Source: Polynucleobacter sp. HIN5
GTDB lineage: Bacteria; Pseudomonadota; Gammaproteobacteria; Burkholderiales; Burkholderiaceae
DNA length: 64,000 nt
NCBI RefSeq assembly: GCF_030297555.1
Contig: NZ_AP028136.1
Span: 1,240,001-1,304,000 of the forward strand
Reading direction: 5' to 3'
The first letter of the stretch is position 1. Each line of letters starts with the position of its first letter. Positions 17,136-27,280 of the stretch are shown here, one piece after another. Below the pieces are notes generated by a model. That model worked only from the letters and a program-made list of their open reading frames with translations. It had not been told where the DNA came from and ran no database searches. Made by a program: the position numbers and the translations under genes.

Positions 17136-18058
17136 TACTCCAAATTTTGCACCTGCTCGCGCATTTGCTCAATCAATAATTTGAGCTCCAATGCGGTGTT
17201 CGTGCAATCCTCATGAACCGCTTTGGATCCAAGGGTATTGGCCTCGCGATTGAGCTCCTGAATCAAGAAGTCTAAACGCTTGCCCACAGCCCCACCCTCT
17301 GCAATCGCGGTCCTTGCCACCTGAATATGCGTTTTGAGACGAGCCAATTCTTCGGCGACATCAATGCGAACTGCATACAAGACGACCTCTTGCCGAATGC
17401 GCTCCATCAGATCGGCATTAAAGGGGATATTGGCTTGCGTTGCATGCACACCCAAGGCTTCCTCAATCCGTCCCACTAATTTGTTTTGGTAGAGGGTCAC
17501 AATCTCTGGAATACGGGGCTCAAGTTTGGTCACCATGCCTTGCATCGCATCGAGAGCGTTCGTTAAAACCTTGGCTAGCGCTTGGCCCTCAACCTGCCGC
17601 GATTGCAGCAGCTGGCGCAAGGCCTCTTCGCCTGCTTGAAGGGTTACTTGTTGCCACTGATCCTCTGCGGTCTCAGAATCTACCACTACGCCTGGATAGC
17701 GCAGGATGTCGGCGACACGTAACTCTTCGGCCGAAGGAAATTGCCCCTGAATCTTGGTTTGCGCTTCTTTTAAGGCCATCAGTTTGGCTGGGTCGATCGC
17801 GATGGTTTGGGAGCGAGTATGCTCGCTCGAGCTCTGCCGCCAAGCTGCCCGAAACTCAACCTTACCGCGCTTTAAATGTTTATTGAGGAGCTCCCGCAAA
17901 GCGCCTTCGGCAGCACGGCACTCATCGGGCATCCGAAAGCTCAGATCCAAAAAGCGACTATTAACCGCCCGGATCTCGACCTGCAGATTGGCATAACTCC
18001 CCTCGCCCATTTCAATGGGATGGGAGGCGCTGCCATAGCCGGTCATGCTCGATATCAT
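17135..18058 (-). CDS. yicC: YicC/YloC family endoribonuclease
   Basis: 307 residues from the ATG at 18058, giving the family-typical start [11 protein letters not shown]; upstream in-frame codons would add a non-conserved extension reaching into rph. The family shows the N-terminal YicC domain ([18 protein letters not shown]) and the C-terminal DUF1732 domain ([20 protein letters not shown]). E. coli YicC is described as an RNase acting on the small RNA RyhB. The gene is divergent from rph across 35 bp and coupled to gmk through a one-base overlap. Family call is firm; RNA target here is unknown. Confidence 0.93.
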   Translation of the reverse strand: MISSMTGYGSASHPIEMGEGSYANLQVEIRAVNSRFLDLSFRMPDECRAAEGALRELLNKHLKRGKVEFRAAWRQSSSEHTRSQTIAIDPAKLMALKEAQTKIQGQFPSAEELRVADILRYPGVVVDSETAEDQWQQVTLQAGEEALRQLLQSRQVEGQALAKVLTNALDAMQGMVTKLEPRIPEIVTLYQNKLVGRIEEALGVHATQANIPFNADLMERIRQEVVLYAVRIDVAEELARLKTHIQVARTAIAEGGAVGKRLDFLIQELNREANTLGSKAVHEDCTNTALELKLLIEQMREQVQNLE

Positions 18059-18093
18059 GTAGGCATTGTAAATTGCAAAAAAGGAGTTCCCCC

Positions 18094-18813
18094 ATGAATC
18101 GTCCCAGCCAACGCCAAGCACGCGATCTACGGCCCATTACCATTACCCGCTCCTTTACAAAACACGCAGAGGGTTCGGTCTTAATCGAATTTGGGGATAC
18201 CAAGGTTCTTTGTACCGCGAGCGTTCTTGAAAAGGTACCGCCTCATCAAAAAGGCTCTGGTGAGGGTTGGGTTACTGCTGAGTACGGTATGTTGCCCCGC
18301 TCCACCCACACTCGCTCCGATCGTGAGGCCGCCCGGGGTAAGCAAAGTGGGCGTACTCAAGAGATTCAGCGGCTGATTGGTCGCGCCATGCGCAGTGTCT
18401 TTGACCTCAAACGACTCGGTGAGCGCACCATTCATCTCGATTGCGATGTGCTACAAGCCGATGGTGGGACACGCACCGCAGCGATAACTGGTGCTTATGT
18501 TGCCGCCCGCGATGCGGTCAATCATTTACTTCATCAGAAGACGATCGCCTCCGACCCGATCATTGATAGCGTTGCAGCAATCTCAGTGGGTATTTATCAG
18601 GGCGTTCCGGTCCTCGATCTCGATTACGCCGAGGACTCAGACTGCGATACCGATATGAACGTGGTCATGACCGGTCGTGGCGGCATGATTGAAGTGCAAG
18701 GAACTGCTGAAGGTGCTCCATTCTCACGCTCCGAGCTCGAGGCATTATTAAATCTTGCCCAAGCAGGCATTGAGGAACTAACACGCATTCAGAAAAATGC
18801 CTTAGCCGCATGA
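18094..18813 (+). CDS. rph: Ribonuclease PH
   Basis: Phosphorolytic 3'-5' exoribonuclease that trims tRNA precursors. The ATG at 18094 is preceded by AAGGAG seven bases upstream, which decides against the earlier in-frame codon at 18073. The 239 residues show [47 protein letters not shown] (phosphate and RNA binding), and the catalytic acidic segment [20 protein letters not shown]. Length matches the family. It overlaps rdgB by four bases. Confidence 0.97.
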   Translation: MNRPSQRQARDLRPITITRSFTKHAEGSVLIEFGDTKVLCTASVLEKVPPHQKGSGEGWVTAEYGMLPRSTHTRSDREAARGKQSGRTQEIQRLIGRAMRSVFDLKRLGERTIHLDCDVLQADGGTRTAAITGAYVAARDAVNHLLHQKTIASDPIIDSVAAISVGIYQGVPVLDLDYAEDSDCDTDMNVVMTGRGGMIEVQGTAEGAPFSRSELEALLNLAQAGIEELTRIQKNALAA

Positions 18814-19424
18814 GTCAACGTTTGGTCTTGGCTTCGAATAATGCTGGGAAGCTGAGAGAGTTTTCACAACTGTTTAAATCCTTTGCAATTGAACTCATTC
18901 CTCAGGGACAACTTGGGATTGGCGCAGCAGAGGAGCCCTTTGACCGCTTTATTGATAATGCCCTAGCGAAGGCACGGCATGCCAGCAAGGCCAGCGGTCT
19001 TCCCTCCATTGCCGATGACTCCGGCATTTGTGTGGATGCCTTAGGCGGTGCACCCGGTGTGCGCTCAGCCCGCTTTGCCGGTGAGCACTGCTCGGATTTG
19101 GATAACAACCAAAAGCTACTGTCTTTACTCGCAGGCGAGGTAAATCGTGGGGCACACTATGTATGTGCCTTGGTGGTGGTTCGCGAGGCCGATGATCCCA
19201 ATCCCATCATTGTTGAAACTCGCTGGGATGGTCAGATCATCGACGAAGCTCGCGGCAAACATGGCTTTGGCTACGACCCCTACTTTTATCTCCCTGAACT
19301 ACAGATGACCGCAGCAGAACTCAGTCCCGAGCGTAAGAATGCCATTAGCCATCGAGGGCAGGCGCTGGCTCAACTCATGGAGCAATTAGAGAAAGATCCG
19401 TTTTTTCAAAAGCCTAATGATTAA
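18810..19424 (+). CDS. rdgB: XTP/dITP pyrophosphatase (RdgB/HAM1)
   Basis: House-cleaning enzyme that hydrolyses non-canonical purine triphosphates (XTP, dITP) to monophosphates. The N-terminal substrate loop is [12 protein letters not shown], the metal-binding segment [23 protein letters not shown], and the C-terminal motif [13 protein letters not shown] with SHRGQAL. 204 residues, normal length. Starts at an ATGA overlap with rph and ends eight bases inside hemW, so rph-rdgB-hemW is a compact operon. Confidence 0.96.
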   Translation: MSQRLVLASNNAGKLREFSQLFKSFAIELIPQGQLGIGAAEEPFDRFIDNALAKARHASKASGLPSIADDSGICVDALGGAPGVRSARFAGEHCSDLDNNQKLLSLLAGEVNRGAHYVCALVVVREADDPNPIIVETRWDGQIIDEARGKHGFGYDPYFYLPELQMTAAELSPERKNAISHRGQALAQLMEQLEKDPFFQKPND

Positions 19425-20583
19425 CTCTGGTATAGCATTGACTGCACTTCCTCCTCTCTCGCTTTATATCCACTTCCCATGGTGTGAGCGTAAGTGCCCC
19501 TATTGCGACTTTAATTCGCATCAGGTCAAGGATGGCGGATTTAATGAGGGCCGTTACATTGAAGCGCTGGTGGCCGATCTCCAAACCGAACTTCCCAATG
19601 TATGGGGTCGTCGAGTCCATACGATTTTTATTGGGGGCGGCACTCCCAGCCTCTTATCCCCCAAGGGTCTTGATGATCTCTTATCGCATGTAAGAGCACT
19701 CATCCCCATCGAGCCTCACGCTGAAATTACACTCGAGGCCAATCCGGGTTCAGTCGAGTCGAGCAAGTTTGCTGAATTTGCTAGTATCGGCATCAACCGT
19801 GTGTCCTTAGGAATACAGAGCTTTAACTCAGATCATCTCAAGGCATTGGGGCGGATCCATAATGAATATGATGCGCGCCGTGCCATTGAAATCGCACACA
19901 ATCATTTTGAACGCATCAATATTGATCTGATGTACGCCCTTCCCAAGCAGACCCTGCGCGAGGCCCAGGCTGATCTTCAAGAAGCCATCTCATTTGATGT
20001 CTCGCATCTATCGCTCTACCACCTAACACTCGAACCAAATACCTATTTTGCGAGTCACCCACCTGTGCTTCCGCACGAGGATGAAAGCGATGCCATGTTT
20101 GAATCCGCTCTAGAGACGCTTGCGGCAAATGGCTATGCTCGATATGAGGTGTCGGCGTACAGCAAGACCAAGCAACAGTGCAAACATAATCTCAACTATT
20201 GGGAGTTTGGTGACTATATTGGTATTGGTGCGGGTGCACATGGCAAGATCTCATATCCGGATCGAGTGACACGGCAGATTCGTGAGCGCCACCCTGAGAC
20301 TTATATGAGCAAGATGATTGAACAAGGTCATGCTGTCATTGAAAACCGTTTACTCACGCAAGACGATTTGCCCTTTGAGTTCATGTTAGGAGCATTAAGA
20401 CTGATTGATGGGGTGCCAACAGCAATGTTCTCGGAGCGAACGGGTCTCGGGCTCAATGCGATTAGCAAATCGATTACAGACGCTCTTCGCAAGGGCCTTT
20501 TGGACGAGGACCCAATGCGACTCAAAGCTAGCCCACTGGGCATGCGCTATCTCAATGACCTGCAGGAATTGTTCTTGAAATAG
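19417..20583 (+). CDS. hemW: Radical SAM heme chaperone HemW
   Basis: 388 residues. The radical-SAM cluster is CERKCPYC (Cys23, Cys27, Cys30) followed by DFNSH, and the SAM-binding GGGTPSLL motif lies near residue 71. The rest fits HemW (KHNLNYWEFGDYIGIGAGAHGK; C-terminal HemN_C winged helix). HemW is a heme-binding chaperone and is often mislabelled coproporphyrinogen dehydrogenase; true HemN proteins have an additional conserved Cys (CxxxCxxCxC), whereas here the position after CPYC is Asp-Phe. It overlaps the 3' end of rdgB, a common Burkholderiales arrangement. Confidence 0.94.
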   Translation: MINSGIALTALPPLSLYIHFPWCERKCPYCDFNSHQVKDGGFNEGRYIEALVADLQTELPNVWGRRVHTIFIGGGTPSLLSPKGLDDLLSHVRALIPIEPHAEITLEANPGSVESSKFAEFASIGINRVSLGIQSFNSDHLKALGRIHNEYDARRAIEIAHNHFERINIDLMYALPKQTLREAQADLQEAISFDVSHLSLYHLTLEPNTYFASHPPVLPHEDESDAMFESALETLAANGYARYEVSAYSKTKQQCKHNLNYWEFGDYIGIGAGAHGKISYPDRVTRQIRERHPETYMSKMIEQGHAVIENRLLTQDDLPFEFMLGALRLIDGVPTAMFSERTGLGLNAISKSITDALRKGLLDEDPMRLKASPLGMRYLNDLQELFLK

Positions 20584-20587
20584 ATGA

Positions 20588-20677
20588 TGGCGGAAGCGGT
20601 GAGATTCGAACTCACGGAGGACTTTCATCCTCGCCAGTTTTCAAGACTGGTGCATTCAACCACTCTGCCACGCTTCC
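20588..20677 (-). tRNA. tRNA-Ser (TGA anticodon)
   Basis: Minus-strand cloverleaf with a long variable arm, as expected for a class II tRNA. The acceptor GGAAGCG pairs with CGCTTCC, the anticodon stem CCAGT/ACTGG closes the loop CTTGAAA (anticodon TGA), and the T loop contains GTTCGAATC. The discriminator is G and CCA is encoded (20588-20590). It lies convergent to hemW, five bases past its stop. Confidence 0.97.
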
Positions 20678-20689
20678 TCTGAAGGAGCA

Positions 20690-20695
20690 ATTATA
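20690..20695 (-). promoter_or_regulatory. -10 box of tRNA-Ser(TGA)
   Basis: A perfect TATAAT on the minus strand, 12 bases upstream of the tRNA 5' end. With 16-base spacing the -35 position reads TTCATC, a weak match to TTGACA. A GC-rich stretch between the box and the tRNA is consistent with a stable-RNA promoter, but that is inference. Confidence 0.6.
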
Positions 20696-20727
20696 GGGGA
20701 GTTGAAGCTTGGATGAAGAATTGAGGC

Positions 20728-21846
20728 CTAAGGATTAAGCAAACCCTTTAGATACTTCGCGATTGCCAAACTTGAGGTGAGTGCGGGTGACTCAAAGCCA
20801 AAGAAGTTGTAGAGACCTTCAATTCCATGCTCATTGGGCCCATCGATCCGAAAGTCCCCTGCGGGTTGATCTTTCGATACGATCTTGGCGCGTACGCCTG
20901 AATAATCGGCCTGCAACGCTCCGTCTTGAAGACCTGGCCAGTACTGTCGGATGGCTGCATAGAATCGCTCACCGCGAGTGGGATCGACTGCGTAATTAAT
21001 TTGATCTTCCGCATCGATATCAAGCCATTCCACATCGGGGCCAAACTTAGCCTGCCCCGCCATATCGAGGGTCAAATGCACCCCTAATCCGCCCGGCTCT
21101 GGGACGGGATAAATTAAATGTCGAAATGGTGACTTACCTGCTAAGGAGAAATAGTTGCCTTTTGCAAAATAGGCTTTGGGAATGTGCTCGGCCGATATTC
21201 CATGAATGCGTTGCGCTACGGCCGGCGCACTCATACCCGCACAATTAATTAGATACTTAGTTTGCAGTTGTATCGCATCGGCACCGCCCACCTCTAGCTC
21301 AAAACCTCCAGGAATGACGCGCGCATGATTTAAGGGAGACAAATAAGCAACCATTCCCCCTGCATCCTCAAAACCACCAAGCAGTGAGAGCATATAGGCA
21401 TGACTATCCACAATGCCAGTCGTTTTAGACAAAATCGCTGCCGCAACGCGCAGGTCGGGCTCTAACGCATTGGCTTCTTTAGCTGTGATGAGACTGATTT
21501 CGCGTGCCCCATTTTGCTGAGCACGATAGAAAATCCCGTGCAGATCATCAACCTGCTGTGGATCGCTTGCCACAATTAATTTACCGTAGCGCTGGGTTCC
21601 CACCTGATGGTCGCGACAATACTCATAGAGCATGCGATTACCCTCAACGCACAGTTTTGCTTTTAACGAATCCTTGGGGTAATAAATACCGGCATGGATG
21701 ACTTCGCTATTTCTGGAACTGCTAATGGTTCCAAACGATGCTTCGCGCTCCAGCAATACGGTTTCATGACCTTGTAATGCCATTTCTCGGGCGACAGCCA
21801 AGCCCACGACTCCCGCCCCAACGACGACACAATCTAGCTTATCCAT
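20728..21846 (-). CDS. FAD-dependent oxidoreductase, L-2-hydroxyglutarate oxidase (LhgO)-like
   Basis: 372 residues of the DAO/LhgO superfamily. The N-terminal FAD motif is VVGAGVVGLAVAREMALQG followed by LLEREASFG, and the flavin-contact segment SSRNSEVIHAGIYYPK is characteristic of the LhgO branch. The second dinucleotide segment CAGMSAP and the C-terminal FFGFESPALTSSLAIAKYL complete the fold. In E. coli LhgO oxidises L-2-hydroxyglutarate and passes electrons to the quinone pool; substrate here is inferred from the family only. The gene stands alone, divergent from pgi and behind tRNA-Ser. Confidence 0.88.
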   Translation of the reverse strand: MDKLDCVVVGAGVVGLAVAREMALQGHETVLLEREASFGTISSSRNSEVIHAGIYYPKDSLKAKLCVEGNRMLYEYCRDHQVGTQRYGKLIVASDPQQVDDLHGIFYRAQQNGAREISLITAKEANALEPDLRVAAAILSKTTGIVDSHAYMLSLLGGFEDAGGMVAYLSPLNHARVIPGGFELEVGGADAIQLQTKYLINCAGMSAPAVAQRIHGISAEHIPKAYFAKGNYFSLAGKSPFRHLIYPVPEPGGLGVHLTLDMAGQAKFGPDVEWLDIDAEDQINYAVDPTRGERFYAAIRQYWPGLQDGALQADYSGVRAKIVSKDQPAGDFRIDGPNEHGIEGLYNFFGFESPALTSSLAIAKYLKGLLNP

Positions 21847-21924
21847 AGTGATTTGTTATTTTTTGATGCCAAATCGTACCATTTCACCGAAATTCAATCC
21901 TGATGCTTTTTAAGCCCTTATTGA

Positions 21925-21930
21925 TAGAAT
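21925..21930 (+). promoter_or_regulatory. Candidate -10 box directly before pgi
   Basis: TAGAAT ends six bases before the pgi ATG, so transcription would begin at or next to the start codon. No Shine-Dalgarno sequence is seen before that ATG. No convincing -35 hexamer is visible 16-18 bases upstream, so the box is tentative. Confidence 0.35.
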
Positions 21931-21936
21931 CTATAT

Positions 21937-23442
21937 ATGACCGCATCTTCTAACGCAGAATCATTTGACAACCCCTCAACTGCGGTTTTTGGTTCCCTGC
22001 AAGCAGCGAACATCGTTCTAGATCTCGCCTATCAGGGGATTGAGCCCGAGGATTGGAAGAAGCTATTTTCTAAAGCAGAGCAAGCGCAGGTCCGTCATCA
22101 TTTAAACGCTGTCTTTGCTGGCGAGCACGTCAATACCAGTGAGCATCGCCCTGCACTTCATACGGCGCTGCGCAATCTTGATAAAAACCCGATTCTGGTC
22201 GATGGCAACGATGTGATGGCAGAGATCGCCGAGGTCTGGCAGCGAATCGAGGGCTTATCCAATCAATGGGTGGGCGTCACGGATTTAATTCATATTGGGA
22301 TTGGGGGCTCAGACTTTGGCCCACGCCTTGCTGTACAAGCGCTAGCCCATTCAGCGAATAAGCTAAATCGCGGTATGCGGGTTCATTTTGTGGCCAATGT
22401 GGATAGCGCTGAGCTGAGTCATGTATTAGAACGTGCTCAGGCGAATAGTACTAAGGTATTGATTGTGTCCAAATCATTTGGGACGGCTGAGACCTTAATG
22501 AATGCACGCGCTGTTCTGAATTGGTTCAAAGCGAAGAACCTCACCAACTCGCAGATCCAAAACTCTCTATTTGCAATCACCAGTAATGTCCAAGCGGCAG
22601 AAGACTTTGGCATTCAAGCGGAGCATGTCTTTCCATTTTGGGATTGGGTGGGTGGTCGATTCTCCGTATGGTCTGCCGTTGGTCTACCGATTGCTTTGCA
22701 ATACGGGTTTGATACCTTCAAACAATTTTTGTTGGGAGCTAATCACATGGACCGCCATGCGATTAGTGCTCGTCCAGAGCAAAATCTTCCGATCCTAATG
22801 GCATTGGCTTTGTACTATCAGCAAACCAAACATCATTCCAAAGCCTATGCTGTCATTCCATACGCCCATGCCTTAGAACTCTTCCCGTACTGGTTGCAGC
22901 AATTGGATATGGAAAGCAATGGTAAGCAAGTCGATCGCCTGGGTAAGCCGGTGTCACTAAGTTCCCCCGTCGTCTTTGGTAGCGCCGGCACCAATGCGCA
23001 GCATTCGTATTTTCAGTTACTGCATCAAGGCCCAGAATGCATTCCTGTTGATCTGATTGCCATTAAGGAGCCGATGAGCGCTTTACCAGAAGCCAAAGAT
23101 CATCACCATGCTCTCTTAGCCAATTGCTTGGCACAAGCTCAAGCCTTAGCCTTAGGTCGTGATGCTAGCGACCCCAATCTCAGCTATCCTGGAAAGCGTC
23201 CTAGTAATTTAATCGTGCTGCCTAAACTTGATGCCTATCATTTGGGTGCTTTACTTGCCCTTTACGAGCACCGTGCCGTTTGCTTGGGAGCGCTATGGGG
23301 TATTAATAGCTTTGATCAGCCCGGGGTTGAGCTCGGCAAGGTGCTAGCCAAACCCATAGAGCGCGCTCTTCAAGAAAAAGATGGTTCCAGTGCTGAATTT
23401 GACTCCATCACTGCTGCCAGAATCCATTACTTCCAGAAATAA
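21937..23442 (+). CDS. pgi: Glucose-6-phosphate isomerase
   Basis: Interconverts glucose-6-phosphate and fructose-6-phosphate. 501 residues, somewhat shorter than the 549 of E. coli. The sugar-phosphate segments are IGIGGSDFGPRLA, VSKSFGTAETL and DWVGGRFSVWSAVGLPIAL, and the catalytic Gln/His/Lys region runs through SSPVVFGSAGTNAQHSYFQL and FDQPGVELGK. The N-terminal residues (MTASSNAESFDNPST) are not conserved. Followed four bases later by the phosphomannomutase gene, so the two hexose-phosphate enzymes are co-expressed. The start lacks a Shine-Dalgarno site. Confidence 0.96.
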   Translation: MTASSNAESFDNPSTAVFGSLQAANIVLDLAYQGIEPEDWKKLFSKAEQAQVRHHLNAVFAGEHVNTSEHRPALHTALRNLDKNPILVDGNDVMAEIAEVWQRIEGLSNQWVGVTDLIHIGIGGSDFGPRLAVQALAHSANKLNRGMRVHFVANVDSAELSHVLERAQANSTKVLIVSKSFGTAETLMNARAVLNWFKAKNLTNSQIQNSLFAITSNVQAAEDFGIQAEHVFPFWDWVGGRFSVWSAVGLPIALQYGFDTFKQFLLGANHMDRHAISARPEQNLPILMALALYYQQTKHHSKAYAVIPYAHALELFPYWLQQLDMESNGKQVDRLGKPVSLSSPVVFGSAGTNAQHSYFQLLHQGPECIPVDLIAIKEPMSALPEAKDHHHALLANCLAQAQALALGRDASDPNLSYPGKRPSNLIVLPKLDAYHLGALLALYEHRAVCLGALWGINSFDQPGVELGKVLAKPIERALQEKDGSSAEFDSITAARIHYFQK

Positions 23443-23446
23443 TTTC

Positions 23447-24832
23447 ATGAATGTTCCTGCCTCAATTTTTAAAGCCTACGATATCCGCGGCATTATTGAT
23501 GAAACTCTCAATCCACAGATTGCTCGAGCAATTGGCCAAGCTTTTGGTAGTCAAATGCGCGATTTGGGTGAAACGGACGTTGTTATTGGTCGCGATGGTC
23601 GACTCTCGGGCCCAGTTCTAATTAAAGCGCTGACCGAGGGTTTGCTATCGACCGGTATTAATGTGATTGACCTTGGGATGGTCGCCACGCCAATGGTTTA
23701 CTTCGCTACTCATCAGACCATTGGAAATTGCCAACCCAAATCTGGGATCATGATTACGGGTAGTCATAATCCGCCCAATTACAACGGCTTTAAGATGGTG
23801 CTCGGTGGAGCGGCGATTTATGGCGATCAGATTCAGGGGCTGCGACAACAGATTGAAGCAGATGATTTTCGACAAGGCAATGGAAAACGCTCCAGCTTCA
23901 ATATCTTCCCCCAATATTTGCAAACCATTGTTGGTGATATTCGCTTAGCTAGACCCATGAAGATCGCCGTCGATTGTGGCAATGGTGTGGGTGGCGCGTT
24001 TGCTAGAGAGTTATTCCGAGCTCTGGGCTGTGAGGTGCAAGAGCTCTTTTGTGAGGTTGATGGGCATTTTCCCAATCACCATCCAGACCCTGCCCACCTT
24101 GAGAATCTTCAAGACCTAGTTCACAACCTTGCAACCACTAGTAATGAGCTGGGCCTTGCCTTTGATGGCGATGCCGATCGACTTGGTGTTGTAACCAAAG
24201 ATGGCGAGGTAATTTTTCCGGATCGGCAAATGATGCTGTTTGCAAAGGATGTACTCAGTCGCAATCCCAAGGGCCAAATCATTTATGACGTCAAATGTAC
24301 GCGCAACCTCGCCCCGTGGATCCGTGATCATGGTGGCGAGCCCCTCATGTGGAAGACTGGCCACTCTTTAGTCAAGGCCAAGCTAAAAGAGACTGGCGCT
24401 CCCCTAGCCGGGGAAATGAGTGGTCATATCTTCTTTAAAGACCGTTGGTTTGGCTTTGATGATGGCCTCTACACCGGCGCTCGATTGCTAGAAATCCTCA
24501 GTCAATTTGATAATCCAAGTGAAGTATTGAACGCACTACCGAATGCAATTTGCACCCCTGAGTTACAACTTCCATGTGCCGAGGGTGAATCTTTTGTCTT
24601 GCTTGAAAAGATTAAAGCCAATCCCAAGTTCCCAAGTTCTCAATCGATTAATACGATTGATGGTGTGCGGGTTGAGTATGCCGATGGCTTTGGTTTAGCT
24701 CGCCCCTCGAATACAACACCGATTGTGGTTCTCCGATTTGAGGCTGATTCTGAAGAAGCGATTCAACGAATCCAGCAAGAATTCAAAGCGGCTCTTTTGG
24801 CTGTCAAGCCGGATGCAAAATTACCGTTTTAG
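23447..24832 (+). CDS. Phosphomannomutase/phosphoglucomutase
   Basis: 461 residues from ATG 23447 (MNVPASIFKAYDIRGII), four bases after the pgi stop; an earlier in-frame codon at 23381 lies within pgi. The four-domain alpha-D-phosphohexomutase fold shows KAYDIRGI (domain 1), the phosphoserine loop ITGSHNPPNYNG, the metal loop AFDGDADRLGVV, the sugar-specificity loop GEMSGHIFF and the C-terminal phosphate loop ARPSNTTP. GEMSGH with Lys/Arg neighbours is typical of dual-specificity AlgC/ManB enzymes that supply GDP-mannose and UDP-glucose precursors. Convergent with panD. Confidence 0.93.
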   Translation: MNVPASIFKAYDIRGIIDETLNPQIARAIGQAFGSQMRDLGETDVVIGRDGRLSGPVLIKALTEGLLSTGINVIDLGMVATPMVYFATHQTIGNCQPKSGIMITGSHNPPNYNGFKMVLGGAAIYGDQIQGLRQQIEADDFRQGNGKRSSFNIFPQYLQTIVGDIRLARPMKIAVDCGNGVGGAFARELFRALGCEVQELFCEVDGHFPNHHPDPAHLENLQDLVHNLATTSNELGLAFDGDADRLGVVTKDGEVIFPDRQMMLFAKDVLSRNPKGQIIYDVKCTRNLAPWIRDHGGEPLMWKTGHSLVKAKLKETGAPLAGEMSGHIFFKDRWFGFDDGLYTGARLLEILSQFDNPSEVLNALPNAICTPELQLPCAEGESFVLLEKIKANPKFPSSQSINTIDGVRVEYADGFGLARPSNTTPIVVLRFEADSEEAIQRIQQEFKAALLAVKPDAKLPF

Positions 24833-24841
24833 CAGATCCAC

Positions 24842-25204
24842 TTAAATCTTTTTAATTTCTTTAATCCGATTTTGCTCGTCTACTAGAACAATTTTGGGGC
24901 TATGGGTTTTAGACTCGGCGTTGTCAATGGGTCCGTAAGTGCAAATAATAAGATGGTCACCCACATGGGCCTTACGAGCAGCGGCACCATTCAAGGAGAT
25001 CGCACCGGAACCTCTGGGTGCCTTAATAATGTAGGTGGAAAATCGCTCGCCATTATTGATGTTGTAGAGCTCTATCTTTTCGTATTCACGCATATCGGCG
25101 GCATCCATGAGATTCTCATCAATCCCACAAGAACCCTCATAATGCAAATCGGCCTCGGTCACGACCACCCGATGTAACTTAGCCAATAACATGATTCGTT
25201 TCAT
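24842..25204 (-). CDS. panD: Aspartate 1-decarboxylase proenzyme
   Basis: Makes beta-alanine for pantothenate and CoA. 120 residues, normal length. The self-cleaving site is YEGSCGID, with cleavage between Gly24 and Ser25 to give the pyruvoyl cofactor. Downstream conserved segments are YNINNGERFSTYII and GSGAISLNGAAARKAHVGD (Thr57 and Tyr58 region of the active site). It is divergent from nadA over 60 bp and convergent with the phosphomannomutase gene. The ATG at 25204 gives the usual MKRIML start. Confidence 0.97.
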   Translation of the reverse strand: MKRIMLLAKLHRVVVTEADLHYEGSCGIDENLMDAADMREYEKIELYNINNGERFSTYIIKAPRGSGAISLNGAAARKAHVGDHLIICTYGPIDNAESKTHSPKIVLVDEQNRIKEIKKI

Positions 25205-25264
25205 AGAAATCCCCTTTAAGGATGGGATTCTATCGCGAAAGTGATTGCGAGTTAAGATTGATGG

Positions 25265-26401
25265 ATGAGCACAATGAATCGATCACTTTCGACCGGTAGT
25301 TTTTATGATTATCCCCAGCAAGATGCATCGGGAGCTACCTGTATTGCGCAGGCGTGGGCCAAAACGCCTGCACCCCTTGCTTTGGGAGAAAAGCAGGATG
25401 TAATCGAGCGGATCAAGGTTTTGTTAAAGGAAAAAGATGCGGTCATTGTGGCGCACTATTACGTCGATGGTGATATTCAAGACCTTGCGATGCAAACTGG
25501 GGGCTTTGTTTCTGACTCTTTAGAGATGGCTCGGTTTGGTAAAAATCATACTGCTCAGAATTTGATCGTTGCCGGTGTGCGATTCATGGGTGAGACCGCA
25601 AAGATTCTGAGTCCTGAAAAACGCGTATTCATGCCAGATCTTGAGGCAACCTGCTCACTTGATTTAGGGTGTCCCACGGATGACTTTCGGAAGTTCAAGT
25701 CTGCCCATCCGGATCGAGTCAGTGTGGTGTATGCCAATACCAGTGCGGCAGTGAAAGCACAGGCGGATTGGATGGTGACCAGTTCTTGCGCGCTAGCGAT
25801 CGTGCACCATTTGGATCAGCAAGGCAAAAAGATACTGTGGGCGCCCGACCGGCATTTAGGGCGTTACATTCAAGAGCAAACCGGCGCTGATATGATTTTG
25901 TGGAATGGCGCATGCATTGTGCATGATGAATTTAAAGCAACTGAACTCGCGGCAATGCGTGCAAAGCATCCCAATGCCATGGTTCTTGTCCATCCAGAGT
26001 CACCACAACACGTTGTTGATCAAGCAGATGTGGTTGGCTCAACCTCGGCGATGATCAAAGCGGTACTAGAAGGTAGCGCCTCTGAATACATCGTAGCCAC
26101 TGATCAGGGCATCTTGCATCGTATGCGTCAACTCGCACCCCACAAAAAGCTAATTGCCGCACCCACCGCGGGTGAAAGTGCCACCTGCAAGAGCTGTGCC
26201 AACTGCCCTTGGATGGCAATGAATGGCTTACGGGGTATCTTACATTGCTTGGAGCATGACTCTGGCGAGATTGAAGTGAAAGAGCCCATTCGCTCTGAAG
26301 CACTTGGGTGTATTGAACGCATGCTGGACTTTACCTCTACCCACCCAGAATTATTAGCCAAAGCCCAGCATGGCTTCATTAAAAATATTGGCGCTGCATA
26401 A
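25265..26401 (+). CDS. nadA: Quinolinate synthase (4Fe-4S)
   Basis: Condenses iminoaspartate with dihydroxyacetone phosphate to quinolinate in de novo NAD synthesis. 378 residues. Conserved segments are [37 protein letters not shown] and the C-terminal [10 protein letters not shown], supplying the cysteines of the oxygen-sensitive cluster. It starts at ATG 25265 (a second ATG nine bases on is also possible). nadC follows in the same direction with 12 bases between; nadB, which makes the iminoaspartate, is convergent just beyond. Confidence 0.96.
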   Translation: MSTMNRSLSTGSFYDYPQQDASGATCIAQAWAKTPAPLALGEKQDVIERIKVLLKEKDAVIVAHYYVDGDIQDLAMQTGGFVSDSLEMARFGKNHTAQNLIVAGVRFMGETAKILSPEKRVFMPDLEATCSLDLGCPTDDFRKFKSAHPDRVSVVYANTSAAVKAQADWMVTSSCALAIVHHLDQQGKKILWAPDRHLGRYIQEQTGADMILWNGACIVHDEFKATELAAMRAKHPNAMVLVHPESPQHVVDQADVVGSTSAMIKAVLEGSASEYIVATDQGILHRMRQLAPHKKLIAAPTAGESATCKSCANCPWMAMNGLRGILHCLEHDSGEIEVKEPIRSEALGCIERMLDFTSTHPELLAKAQHGFIKNIGAA

Positions 26402-26413
26402 GCTGCTTTGGAT

Positions 26414-27280
26414 ATGTTTTCCGAGAATGAAACCTTAGATCAGGCCATTGCTCGCAATGTGCGCGATGCCCTCTATGAAGATCTGGGTCGTGGGGACTGG
26501 ACTGCCAATCTGGTTCCTGGTGATCAAACTGCGCATGCCAGATTAATTGTTCGTGAGCCAGCTGTGCTGTGTGGAACCGCATGGTTTGATGCGGTGATTC
26601 AGTCGCTTGATTCTCAGGCACAGGTTGATTGGTTATTTTCTGAGGGCGATTGGATGGCGCCCGATAGTTTGGTCTGTGAAATTACCGCAAATGCCCGCGC
26701 CCTTCTGAGTGCCGAGCGCCCTGCCATGAACTTCTTGCAGACCCTCTCCGCAACTGCAACCACCACCCGCCGCTACGTTGAAGCGATTGCAGATGCCAGC
26801 CCTAATCCGAAGGGTTGCGCCATTTTAGATACCCGCAAAACCATTCCGGGGTTACGTCAAGCCCAAAAATACGCGGTTCGAGTGGGTCATGGTCAGAACC
26901 AACGGATGGCCCTGTGGGATGGCATCTTGATTAAAGAGAATCACATTGCTGCAGCAGGGAGTATTACTGCGGTATTGGCTGCTGCCAATCGACTCAACGC
27001 AGGGGTGGATGTACAAATTGAAGTAGAAAACCTTACAGAACTGCAGGAAGCGATCAATCATGGTGCCAAAAGCATTTTGCTCGATAACTTTAGCCTCGAT
27101 CAAATGCGCGAGGCTGTAAAGCTCACCAGCGGCCGAGCTCTCTTAGAGGCATCTGGTGGCGTCACCCAAGATCAACTCCGTGCCATTGCAGCAACGGGTG
27201 TCGACCGAATCTCGATTGGCAAATTGACGAAGGACATTCAGGCAATCGATTACTCGATGCGCATTGATCGCATCAGCTAG
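26414..27280 (+). CDS. nadC: Nicotinate-nucleotide pyrophosphorylase (carboxylating)
   Basis: Converts quinolinate and PRPP to nicotinate mononucleotide. From ATG 26414 it has 288 residues; TTG 26408 would add two. The N-terminal [13 protein letters not shown] and [20 protein letters not shown], the catalytic [22 protein letters not shown], the KENHI segment and the C-terminal barrel motifs [16 protein letters not shown] and LEASGGV all match NadC. It completes the NAD branch after nadA. Its last eight bases overlap the convergent nadB stop. Confidence 0.96.
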   Translation: MFSENETLDQAIARNVRDALYEDLGRGDWTANLVPGDQTAHARLIVREPAVLCGTAWFDAVIQSLDSQAQVDWLFSEGDWMAPDSLVCEITANARALLSAERPAMNFLQTLSATATTTRRYVEAIADASPNPKGCAILDTRKTIPGLRQAQKYAVRVGHGQNQRMALWDGILIKENHIAAAGSITAVLAAANRLNAGVDVQIEVENLTELQEAINHGAKSILLDNFSLDQMREAVKLTSGRALLEASGGVTQDQLRAIAATGVDRISIGKLTKDIQAIDYSMRIDRIS

